The position numbers and the translations under genes are program-made. 8,801 nucleotides of DNA. Origin: a bacterium. Lineage in GTDB: Bacteria; UBP14; UBA6098; B30-G16. Position 1 is the first letter of the stretch. The number at the start of each line of letters is the position of its first letter. Under the pieces are notes generated by a model. That model had not been told where the DNA came from. It did no database searches and saw nothing but the letters and a program-made list of their open reading frames with translations. The stretch is from contig QNEG01000046.1 in the NCBI GenBank assembly GCA_003645115.1, forward strand, positions 1 to 8,801, in the 5' to 3' direction. This document shows, piece after piece, positions 1 to 6,335 of this stretch.

Positions 1-155
1 AAAAGGGATTCATTATCATCGTAGATATAGTAGTTAATCCCGAGATTACCGTTAGAGAGGCACATATTATCGCAGATAATTTGCATTCGAAATTGACCCA
101 AATTCATCGAGTGGAGGATGCGATTATTCATATAGATTATACCACCGATGATTAA
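1..155 (+). CDS. CDF-family metal cation transporter, C-terminal fragment
   Basis: This is the last 50 codons of a gene entering from the left; the reading frame begins at base 3 and ends at TAA 153-155. The fragment reads like the cytoplasmic dimerisation domain of cation diffusion facilitators, which export Zn, Fe, Mn or similar divalent cations across the inner membrane in exchange for protons. Visible hallmarks are a beta strand (FIIIVDIVVNPEIT), then VREAHIIADNL with a His at visible residue 21, and the terminal strand AIIHID with His43 and Asp45. That H-x-D pair corresponds to the metal-binding HxD near the C-terminus of YiiP-like proteins. The membrane domain lies outside the window, so the metal and the exact subfamily cannot be named. 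The protein ends about 8 residues after the HxD strand, so it has little C-terminal extension. A promoter for the next gene begins only 5 bp after the stop, so that gene probably has its own transcription unit. Confidence 0.72.
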   Translation, partial: KGFIIIVDIVVNPEITVREAHIIADNLHSKLTQIHRVEDAIIHIDYTTDD

Positions 156-159
156 TTAC

Positions 160-188
160 TTGACTAATTATGGATTGTATTTTATAAT
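160..188 (+). promoter_or_regulatory. Sigma-70-type promoter for the TPR/TonB lipoprotein gene
   Basis: TTGACT (160-165) and TATAAT (183-188) are separated by exactly 17 bp, a near-perfect vegetative promoter (5/6 and 6/6 matches to the E. coli consensus). Predicted transcription start is near 194-196, giving a leader of about 95 nt before the ATG at 291. The promoter sits immediately downstream of the transporter stop codon. The same -35 hexamer and spacing recur at 5764-5792, which supports a genuine housekeeping signal. Confidence 0.7.
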
Positions 189-248
189 AGCACCAATTAT
201 GAACACTCTATGATATTTTCCGTTATCATTTTTCGCAATAAAACCCAA

Positions 249-272
249 AATATCTTGCATAAATAAGATATT
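249..272 (+). promoter_or_regulatory. AT-rich hairpin in the 5' leader just upstream of the lipoprotein start
   Basis: AATATCTT (249-256) and AAGATATT (265-272) are perfect 8-bp inverted repeats around an 8-nt loop. The hairpin ends 6 nt before ATG 279 and 18 nt before ATG 291. No Shine-Dalgarno sequence is visible before either start, unlike the next genes. The hairpin could influence ribosome access or mRNA stability, or be a symmetric operator; it is not followed by a T-run and is not terminator-like. The AT-only stem is weak, so the role is inference. Confidence 0.4.
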
Positions 273-290
273 ACAAATATGTTTTCAATA

Positions 291-2348
291 ATGAAAAAGC
301 GAACGAACATAATTATCTTCATATTATTCATCCTATTTTTTTCGGGATGTGTGTATTATAATACTTTCTTCCTCGCTCGGAAAAATTATAATCGAGCGGA
401 AAAAATTCGCAAAAAAGAAGGGGGCGAAGTAATACCATCTAATGCAAAATCGATGTATGATAAAGCTATCGAGAAATCGGAGAAAGTGTTGGCATATTAT
501 TCGGAAAGCAAATATGTCGATGATGCGTTGTTCCTTCTGGGAATGTGCTATGTGAGATTGGAAGAATACACCAAAGCACTTCGCAAATTTAATGAATTAC
601 TGGTGAATTTTCCGCAGACAGAATTTGCCGAGGATGCACGATATTGGCGAAATGTGTGTCTTTACTATGGCGGACAAGAGGATATAGCGGTAGATTCTTT
701 AAAAAATCTCGCTCGAGAAGACCCCAAGCGCGCAGAAAATGCTATGTTTATTATCGGAGAAATGGCATTCAAAAAAGAAAAATATATCGAGGCGAAAACC
801 GCATTCTTAGAATTTCTGGAACAGTTCCCCAAAAGTTCTCTGGTGCCGAAAGTCCATCTTAGACTGGGGCAAATAGAATGGAATTTCTCCGAATATGAAT
901 CTGCAGCTAATCATTTCGAGATGGTAACCGAGGGAAATATTCCATTCGAAGATTATTGGACATCCAGAAAATTATTGATACAGTGTTATATAAAAATCGG
1001 CAGACTCGATGAAGCAGAAAATATTATCAATGCATTGCTTAAAGATGAATCTTATATGTCACACTGGGGCGAAATCGAATTGCTGATGGGCGATGTAGAA
1101 TGTGCCAGAGGCAATACTGACAGGGCGATAGAAATATGGAATTCGTTGATAGAGCGCTATCCAAATAGTTCTGTCGCCGCTTGGGCATATTACAAATTGG
1201 GCAATATTTATTTCGAGATGGGAGATATCGAATTGGCTTTGGAAATGTTTAATTCTGCTGCGCAAACCGGCTCGGATGAGGAAGTCAAGAGATTGGCAAA
1301 GGAAAGAAGTTCGCAGATTTCCAGATTACTCGCATATAAAAAACAGATAGAAAATCCCGATTCAGCAGGAAAAGATGTAGTAGAAACAAAACTCGCTCTG
1401 GCAGAATTATATTTAACCGAACTCGGACAACCAGATTCCGCAATCAGCACTTATGAATCTATCCTGAATGAATATCCCGATGATTCTCTCGCTCCCAAGG
1501 CAGCATATTCATTAGGATGGGTTTGGGCATATTCCAAAGATGATTATGATACTGCCGATTCTATGTTTGCGGTTCTATTGGACAGATATCCTGAAAGCGA
1601 TTTTGCAGTGGGTGGTGCCGATTATTTCAAAAGTCGTGGAGCATCTTTAGATTCACTGGCATCCAGAAATGTAATATACTATTTCGTGAAAGCAGAAGAA
1701 TTCTGGCTAACTTATGAATGGACTGATTCTGCACTATTTTACTATAATTATGTAATCGATTCATTTCCGCATAGTAGTTGGGTTCCCAAGGCGATGTCTG
1801 CCAAAGCTGAAATACTGGCTAAAATGGGCAAAAATGAAATGGCAAAGCAAATATATGCCGATATCTCCGCACAATATCCCCAGACAAAATATGATTCTTT
1901 AGCACAAGTGCGACTGGGAGAAGCTGTTGTATCCCAAATAAATAAGAAAAAACCACCTCCTGTGGATACTACTCTTTATGCTCGCTCAGATACTGGGAAC
2001 ACCTCCAAAAACGATACAATTTATGGGACAATCGATAATCTTCCTCGTGCCCCATATCCCATAAGACCGATTCGGCTGAGATACCCCGAACAGGAATGGT
2101 CATCCAGACTGCAGGGCAGAGTGATAAGGATAAAGATAAAAATCAATGCATTCGGTAAAGTAGATGATGCAGAATTGCTGATGTCCTGCGGAAATACTGT
2201 AATAGACCAGGCAGCGCTTATCGCCGTTCGTAAGGCAGAATTCGACCCCGCTAAAATCGATATCTCTCAATTCGACAAATGGTTTCAGATAGACATTCCA
2301 GTGCGAAAGCCTGTTAGGGAATCCGAGTGGGAGTTGGATTATCAATGA
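291..2348 (+). CDS. TPR-repeat lipoprotein with C-terminal TonB domain
   Basis: The start is taken at ATG 291 because it gives a typical signal peptide (MKKR, then a hydrophobic run); an in-frame ATG at 279 adds four residues and neither has a visible Shine-Dalgarno. Numbering here is from the 279 start (689 aa). The signal peptide ends in the lipobox FSGC with lipidated Cys24; Val at +2 gives no inner-membrane retention signal by the E. coli rule, so an outer-membrane location is likely. Residues ~55-545 are successive TPR helices with repeated A-x-x-x-F/Y-x-x-x-L...YP signatures, similar to BamD/YbgF-like periplasmic scaffolds. Residues ~556-590 form a Lys/Pro- and Ser/Thr/Asp-rich linker. 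Residues ~594-676 match a TonB C-terminal domain: YPEQEW, GRVIRIKIKINAFGKV, IDQAALIAVRKAEFDPA and a final KWFQIDIPV strand. Combining a lipid anchor, a long TPR and a TonB tail is unusual, since TonB is normally anchored by an inner-membrane helix to ExbB/ExbD. The partner is unknown; an envelope scaffold is the safest reading. It is probably transcribed from the promoter at 160-188. Confidence 0.88.
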   Translation: MKKRTNIIIFILFILFFSGCVYYNTFFLARKNYNRAEKIRKKEGGEVIPSNAKSMYDKAIEKSEKVLAYYSESKYVDDALFLLGMCYVRLEEYTKALRKFNELLVNFPQTEFAEDARYWRNVCLYYGGQEDIAVDSLKNLAREDPKRAENAMFIIGEMAFKKEKYIEAKTAFLEFLEQFPKSSLVPKVHLRLGQIEWNFSEYESAANHFEMVTEGNIPFEDYWTSRKLLIQCYIKIGRLDEAENIINALLKDESYMSHWGEIELLMGDVECARGNTDRAIEIWNSLIERYPNSSVAAWAYYKLGNIYFEMGDIELALEMFNSAAQTGSDEEVKRLAKERSSQISRLLAYKKQIENPDSAGKDVVETKLALAELYLTELGQPDSAISTYESILNEYPDDSLAPKAAYSLGWVWAYSKDDYDTADSMFAVLLDRYPESDFAVGGADYFKSRGASLDSLASRNVIYYFVKAEEFWLTYEWTDSALFYYNYVIDSFPHSSWVPKAMSAKAEILAKMGKNEMAKQIYADISAQYPQTKYDSLAQVRLGEAVVSQINKKKPPPVDTTLYARSDTGNTSKNDTIYGTIDNLPRAPYPIRPIRLRYPEQEWSSRLQGRVIRIKIKINAFGKVDDAELLMSCGNTVIDQAALIAVRKAEFDPAKIDISQFDKWFQIDIPVRKPVRESEWELDYQ

Positions 2349-2414
2349 CCCTTGCCAAATTTCGATTCTCCCACAATTTGAATTCAATGATAGCGACATT
2401 TCACCAAATTGGGC

Positions 2415-2450
2415 TTGAAATAATTCTAAAAAGTAATATTTTGTTATAAT
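2415..2450 (+). promoter_or_regulatory. Putative promoter for the secreted metalloprotease
   Basis: TGTTATAAT (2442-2450) is a perfect extended -10 (TGnTATAAT). The hexamer 17 bp upstream (AATTCT) is poor, but extended -10 promoters can dispense with a -35. An overlapping alternative is TTGAAA (2415-2420), 16 bp, then TATTTT (2437-2442). The predicted start near 2457 leaves only about 12 nt before the ATG, barely enough to include the Shine-Dalgarno at 2459-2464. Confidence 0.45.
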
Positions 2451-2458
2451 CAATAACT

Positions 2459-2464
2459 GGAGAG
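2459..2464 (+). promoter_or_regulatory. Shine-Dalgarno GGAGAG for the metalloprotease
   Basis: GGAGAG lies 4 nt before ATG 2469 (6 nt if counted from GGAG). It fixes the start codon and shows that this organism uses Shine-Dalgarno initiation for at least some genes, in contrast to the lipoprotein gene at 291. Confidence 0.65.
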
Positions 2465-2468
2465 TGAA

Positions 2469-4556
2469 ATGAAAAATGCATTAATTATTATCACTTTAAG
2501 TTTACATTTTTTTCTGGGCTTAGCAATAGCTGACCATTATGACTCACTGAGAGTGCAAAGAGAATTTTCCATCATTTTTGAGGATTATGCCGAATTATCC
2601 ACTCCCATAAAATGCGGGACACCTATTATTCTGGATATAATGCGCAATAAGAAATATCTGACCGCCGAGCAAAGAGAATTATTCGACTCTCGGTTGGATG
2701 ACCGTCCTCGACGAGATTCATATTATTATACTCCAGAGGGGCATTTCAAGATACATTATAACTCCACCGATGTGGATACCAATTATGTCCGCAGATGCGG
2801 AGAATTTTTCGAACGCTCCTGGTCGGTGGAAATCGATTCACTGGGCTTTTTAGAACCAGTCCCCGATGATACATTGGGCGGCGATTCCAGATTCGATGTG
2901 TATATTACCGATTTTTATTGGGCAATATATGGCTGGACTGTCCCGGATGATATGGAGGGACCAGCTCCCTGGCACGATGTCTCCGCATATATCGAGGTGA
3001 ACAGTTCTTATGAGGGATTCCCTGAAAACGATGACCCCGAGGGTTCTGACTGGGGCGCATTCAAGGTCACCTGCGCTCACGAATTCTTCCACGCAATACA
3101 GATGGCTTACGACCCCGATGAACAAGTATGGTTGCTCGAAATAGCATCGGTTTGGATGGAGGATATCGTATTCGATTATGTGAACGATTATTATAATTAT
3201 ATGGAGGATTTTTTCGACCAACCATGGATTTCCATTATGCAAAACGATGGTTCCCACGAATACGGTTCGGCTCACTGGTTTCATTATTTAGAACAAAATT
3301 ACAGTGCGGGAATTATCAATGGAATACTCGACCAGATAATCTATTCTGATGGAATGAACGCAATCTCGCTAGCACTAGATTCCGCTGGACTTTCAATCTA
3401 TGATGAATTTTCACAGTTCGTAGGCTGGAATTATCTTACCGGCTCACGAGCAGATAGTTTTCATTATACCGAGGCGCATAGATATCCTGAAATACATATC
3501 GAGACTACAGTCTCCGGTCTTCCATTCACTTTCGCTCCCGATTATGCTCATACTCCCCGTTCATTTGGCAGCAATTACATAGAAATGGATAGTGGACTCG
3601 CAGAAAACATCCGTGTTAGTATCACTGGCGATGCTCCATTGTGGAAAATTGCCGTAATATTTCCACAGGATAGTTCCTATGTCTCTTTCCCCGATAGTGA
3701 TGGAATTGTTTCCATAGGAAATTCGGTTTGCGCAATCGCAATTTTACCTATGGGAACATACTCCAGTTCCACAAGATACAGTTATAACATCTATATCGAA
3801 GATATAATACTGGAATTATCTGCGGATGCTGGCGAAGACCGATATTTATGCTATGGCGAGGAAATAGAAATCGGCGGTTCGCCATCGGCGATAGGTGGGA
3901 CTTCACCATTTACATATTCCTGGACACCATCTTATGGATTGGACGATTCTACTTCAGCAAATCCTACCGTTTCTCCAGAAACCACCACTAACTATACATT
4001 GACCATAATCGATGCAGTGGGTGACACCGCTATCGATTCTATCACTGTATTCGTGGATGCGCCATTCTCGGTGGATTTTATGGCGGATACTGTTTTCTAT
4101 TTAGTGGAAGATACTGTCGATGTCTATGTCGATATAACATCTACCGGAACTCCACCATATACATACCAATGGTCACCGGAGGAATTATTCGATGAACCAA
4201 CCGATTCTGTGCAAACATTTCTCCTAGATTCTACGGTTACCGTGATGGTCGAGGTTACCGACTCTTTTGGATGTGTGGCAAGAGATACTATGACTATAGT
4301 GCTATGGAATAAGATATCCGAAATGGGAATTCCCAAAGATATGATATTGCGAGCATATCCAAATCCGTTTAATTCTGCTATTTATATCGAGACCAGAAAT
4401 GGTGGTATGCTCACTATTTGCGATATCGGTGGAAATATAATCCATTCCCAGTCAGTAGAATCCGGGATATTTAAGTGGACTCCGCATAATATTCCAGCCG
4501 GAATATATATCGTAGATTTATCCGGCAACTCAGTAAAAATACTGTATTTACCATAG
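2469..4556 (+). CDS. Secreted MXAN_6640-like zinc metalloprotease with PKD-like domains and T9SS sorting tail
   Basis: A 695-residue exported protein. Residues 1-20 are a Sec signal peptide (MKNALIIITL..., likely cut after ALA-type AIA). Residues ~85-345 form the peptidase region: a strand HFKIHYN near 92-98, the zinc motif HEFFH at 204-208 within TCAHEFFHAIQMAYD, and acidic candidates for the third ligand at Glu224 (WLLEIASVW) and Glu231 (WMED). This HEYFH-AIQ plus downstream W-E pattern resembles the MXAN_6640-type putative metalloproteases; Glu205 would be the catalytic base. Residues ~450-530 are a PKD-like domain (ADAGEDRYLC...YSWTPSYGL...NPTVSPETTTNYTLTI) and ~535-612 a second, shorter one. 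Residues ~617-695 form a type IX sorting domain with YPNPFN at 630-635 and the PAGIYIV strand. The protein should cross the outer membrane by T9SS and be anchored or released at the surface. Substrate unknown. The start is supported by the Shine-Dalgarno at 2459-2464. Confidence 0.88.
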   Translation: MKNALIIITLSLHFFLGLAIADHYDSLRVQREFSIIFEDYAELSTPIKCGTPIILDIMRNKKYLTAEQRELFDSRLDDRPRRDSYYYTPEGHFKIHYNSTDVDTNYVRRCGEFFERSWSVEIDSLGFLEPVPDDTLGGDSRFDVYITDFYWAIYGWTVPDDMEGPAPWHDVSAYIEVNSSYEGFPENDDPEGSDWGAFKVTCAHEFFHAIQMAYDPDEQVWLLEIASVWMEDIVFDYVNDYYNYMEDFFDQPWISIMQNDGSHEYGSAHWFHYLEQNYSAGIINGILDQIIYSDGMNAISLALDSAGLSIYDEFSQFVGWNYLTGSRADSFHYTEAHRYPEIHIETTVSGLPFTFAPDYAHTPRSFGSNYIEMDSGLAENIRVSITGDAPLWKIAVIFPQDSSYVSFPDSDGIVSIGNSVCAIAILPMGTYSSSTRYSYNIYIEDIILELSADAGEDRYLCYGEEIEIGGSPSAIGGTSPFTYSWTPSYGLDDSTSANPTVSPETTTNYTLTIIDAVGDTAIDSITVFVDAPFSVDFMADTVFYLVEDTVDVYVDITSTGTPPYTYQWSPEELFDEPTDSVQTFLLDSTVTVMVEVTDSFGCVARDTMTIVLWNKISEMGIPKDMILRAYPNPFNSAIYIETRNGGMLTICDIGGNIIHSQSVESGIFKWTPHNIPAGIYIVDLSGNSVKILYLP
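4322..4335. repeat. First copy of a 14-nt repeat containing the palindrome TGGGAATTCCCA
   Basis: AATGGGAATTCCCA lies inside the protease gene at the start of its sorting domain (Met-Gly-Ile-Pro codons). The same 14 nt recur at 4585-4598 in the following intergenic gap, 263 bp away. The inner 12 bp are a perfect palindrome. Confidence 0.55.
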
Positions 4557-4580
4557 TATAATGATGTATTTAAACTCAAA

Positions 4581-4604
4581 TGATAATGGGAATTCCCATT
4601 ACCA
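4581..4604. promoter_or_regulatory. 24-bp near-perfect palindrome in the gap before the glycosyltransferase
   Basis: The central 18 bp (4584-4601, TAATGGGAATTCCCATTA) are a perfect palindrome; extended to 4581-4604 there is one mismatched pair (4583/4602). It lies in the 67-bp gap between the protease stop and the preferred start at 4624. With no loop it is better suited to a dimeric DNA-binding protein than to an RNA hairpin, and there is no T-run. It shares 14 nt with 4322-4335. A 10-bp direct repeat (TTACCATAGT at 4548-4557 and 4599-4608) brackets it. If translation begins at 4561 instead, the palindrome would be coding. Confidence 0.45.
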
Positions 4605-4623
4605 TAGTGGAAGATTTTTCTGG

Positions 4624-5730
4624 ATGTTAAAGGAAATATGGAAAATATTAACCATTGCATTTATTATCAGGCTTGCGATAGCATTATTTATTCCCACCGT
4701 TCCCATATCGGATTGCGGTTGGTATAATAAAACTGCGATTTCCATCGCTCGAACCGGAACTTTCTCCATACACAATGAACCCACTGCATACAGGACTCCC
4801 GGATATCCAGCTGTGCTGGGAATAATATATTATATTTGGGGAGAAAAAGCGATATTTGGGTATATACTTAATGCTATTCTGGGAACACTCGCCATATTGT
4901 TGCTCGCTCTGATTTTGCAAAAATATACATCTGGGTGGAAAACTGTAATCTGGGCGTTCGCATTGTTCCCAGAACACATCTTATATACAAATACTCTGGC
5001 GACTGAAATTCTATTCCAGATGTTGATATTGCTGTGGTTATTTTTGATTATTAAACGAAAAAATATATTCTCTGCTATGGTAGCTGGAATTATGATTTAT
5101 GTTCGTTCGGTGGCATTGTTTTTGCCATTGCTGCCCATTTTCTGGGATAGAAAACATTGGAAACGATACTTTGCGATGTGGATTATCGCTATGGGATTAG
5201 TGGCACCGTGGGTTATCAGGAATAATATAGTAATGAATTCGCCGACAATTTCCACAAATTTCTGGGTGAATTTATGGATTGGCAATAGTTCGGAGTCTTA
5301 TGGTGGATATTTCGACCCGCAACATCCAGATTTTTCCACTGAAATAGAACAGGAAAAATGGTTCAGACAAAAATTGCTATCGGATATAATGAAAAATCCA
5401 TTTCGACCACTATTGTTGCTTCCGCTCAAGTTCACATATTTTACATTTCCATCCATAACTCCAGCAGTCTGGGGACTGGCAGGAGTGGCTGGTAAAAATA
5501 CTATCAGATTCGTTCAAGTTATACTTACTATTATCAATTCTTTATTGATTATTTTAGTTATCCTTATACTTTTCAGAAAAAAACTTCCCATTCCATTTAT
5601 GGTGATAATGATATATTTCCTCGGCATATCATTGATTTTTTTCGGTGCGGATAGATATAGATTCCCCATTTTGCCAATATTACTTTTCATAGTGTTTTCG
5701 TCGATTAAATCTGATGAACCAAAAGAATAA
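4624..5730 (+). CDS. Multi-pass membrane glycosyltransferase, GT39/ArnT-like (PMT superfamily)
   Basis: The preferred start, ATG 4624 (MLKEIWKIL..., 368 aa), follows GGAAG at 4609-4613 and places a basic residue just before the first membrane helix. An upstream in-frame ATG at 4561 would add 21 polar residues of low-complexity sequence, which I consider less likely. Numbered from 4561, TM1 is ~30-47. It is followed by the periplasmic loop PISDCGWYNKTA with Asp51 and by YRTPGYPAVL (77-86), the layout of the catalytic-Asp loop and Y-R-x-P-G-Y-P motif in GT-C enzymes. About 9-10 hydrophobic helices follow. Two further family hallmarks are APWVIRNN (215-222) and ADRYRFPILPILL (363-375). Such enzymes move a sugar from a polyprenyl-phosphate donor to protein, lipid A or another lipid-linked acceptor on the periplasmic face. 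Donor and acceptor cannot be inferred. Being next to a secreted surface protein makes envelope or protein glycosylation possible, but this is inference. Confidence 0.82.
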   Translation: MLKEIWKILTIAFIIRLAIALFIPTVPISDCGWYNKTAISIARTGTFSIHNEPTAYRTPGYPAVLGIIYYIWGEKAIFGYILNAILGTLAILLLALILQKYTSGWKTVIWAFALFPEHILYTNTLATEILFQMLILLWLFLIIKRKNIFSAMVAGIMIYVRSVALFLPLLPIFWDRKHWKRYFAMWIIAMGLVAPWVIRNNIVMNSPTISTNFWVNLWIGNSSESYGGYFDPQHPDFSTEIEQEKWFRQKLLSDIMKNPFRPLLLLPLKFTYFTFPSITPAVWGLAGVAGKNTIRFVQVILTIINSLLIILVILILFRKKLPIPFMVIMIYFLGISLIFFGADRYRFPILPILLFIVFSSIKSDEPKE

Positions 5731-5763
5731 CTTTGTGAATATTTTATTTTGGTAACATTTAAT

Positions 5764-5792
5764 TTGACTTTTATGGGAATGATAATTATATT
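5764..5792 (+). promoter_or_regulatory. Sigma-70-type promoter for the thioredoxin-like gene
   Basis: TTGACT (5764-5769) is followed after 17 bp by TATATT (5787-5792), 5/6 matches at each box. The predicted start near 5799 falls at or inside the ribosome-binding site (5797-5803), so the leader would be about 11 nt before ATG 5810. The -35 hexamer is identical to that at 160-165. The spacer contains TATGGGAAT (5772-5780), similar to half of the palindrome at 4581-4604. Confidence 0.55.
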
Positions 5793-5796
5793 CAGC

Positions 5797-5803
5797 GGTG
5801 GTG
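5797..5803 (+). promoter_or_regulatory. Shine-Dalgarno GGTGGTG for the thioredoxin-like gene
   Basis: GGTGGTG lies 6 nt before ATG 5810 and matches part of the anti-Shine-Dalgarno. It overlaps two in-frame GTG codons (5798, 5801) that could in principle start the protein four or three residues earlier, but its position favours ATG 5810. Confidence 0.5.
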
Positions 5804-5809
5804 AACAAA

Positions 5810-6310
5810 ATGAAAAAAATATCAATCATACTGAGCATAACAATATTTTCTATTGCATTCGCCGAAAGCAGTTATGAACTCGACTGGCTTCCTTTTGGTA
5901 AGGCAAGAGAGTTATCCAAAAAAACAGATAAACCGCTGGTAGTGTATATCGAACGCAATGGCTGTGGATGGTGCAGGAAATTCTGGAATAATACACTGAC
6001 CGACGATGAAATCGAAAAGCAATTGGATAGCTTCTTTGTGGTAACAAAAATCAATTTATCATCGATGAACAAAGTGGAAGTGGATGGTGAGACCTATACA
6101 GAGCGACAATTGGGTTCTATGTTTGCGGTGCGTGGTGTCCCCGCTACTATTTTCGTGACTCCACAGGATACCGTGTTAGCGAAACTCCCCGGTTATATGC
6201 CACCAGAACAATTCAAAGTGGTAATTAAATATTTCGGTGAGGGCTGGTATGAAAATATGTCATATCAAGAATTTATGGAGAGCGAGAAAAAGCTGAAACA
6301 AAAAGATTGA
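5810..6310 (+). CDS. Periplasmic thioredoxin-fold protein (CGWC active site)
   Basis: A 166-residue protein starting at ATG 5810 (MKKISIILSI...), chosen for the good signal peptide and the Shine-Dalgarno-like GGTGGTG. Residues 1-18 are a Sec signal peptide with likely cleavage after AFA. The mature part is a single thioredoxin fold of the Thioredoxin_7/SoxW-like type. It has the helix ...WLPFGKARELSKKTDKPL, strand VVYIERN, active site Cys52-Gly-Trp-Cys55, strand VVTKINL and the cis-proline loop RGVPATIFV with Pro111. A long insert (residues ~84-100) lies between the second strand and the cis-Pro region, as is usual in this subgroup. There are no other cysteines, so it probably acts as a thiol-disulfide reductase or isomerase on exported proteins. 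The protease encoded just upstream has several cysteines and could be a client, but that is inference. The stop is 25 bp from the end of the convergent barrel gene. Confidence 0.85.
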   Translation: MKKISIILSITIFSIAFAESSYELDWLPFGKARELSKKTDKPLVVYIERNGCGWCRKFWNNTLTDDEIEKQLDSFFVVTKINLSSMNKVEVDGETYTERQLGSMFAVRGVPATIFVTPQDTVLAKLPGYMPPEQFKVVIKYFGEGWYENMSYQEFMESEKKLKQKD

Positions 6311-6335
6311 CATCACCTATCTATCCTTCAATCAT

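Noticed and set aside
210..233. Hairpin ATGATA/TATCAT followed by five T as a terminator of the transporter gene
   Set aside because: The stem is only 6 bp, nearly all A/T, with an 8-nt loop. It lies downstream of the next gene's promoter, so a terminator here would block that gene.
2327..2374. Inverted repeat GTGGGAG/CTCCCAC around the lipoprotein stop codon as a terminator
   Set aside because: Seven base pairs separated by 34 nt, spanning the stop codon, with no T-run afterwards; probably chance.
2100..2453. Minus-strand open frame of 117 codons
   Set aside because: It is opposite the TonB domain, which has clear family similarity; its translation has no recognisable pattern and no ribosome site.
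2850..3284. Minus-strand open frame of 144 codons
   Set aside because: It is antisense to the protease catalytic domain including HExxH. Its Ile/His-rich composition reflects the complement of Asp/Tyr/Asn codons.
4557..4562. TATAAT as a promoter -10 for the glycosyltransferase
   Set aside because: No -35-like hexamer at 16-18 bp upstream and no TGn extension; the word overlaps the end of the protease gene in A/T-rich DNA.
5514..5825. Minus-strand open frame of 103 codons spanning the end of the glycosyltransferase and the gap
   Set aside because: It overlaps the conserved RYRFPILP region and the thioredoxin promoter; the translation is low-complexity and there is no ribosome-binding site.
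6311..6335. Bidirectional terminator between the convergent genes
   Set aside because: The 25-bp gap has no inverted repeat or T-run. The nearby A/T-rich stretch at 6391-6412 makes only a weak imperfect stem.
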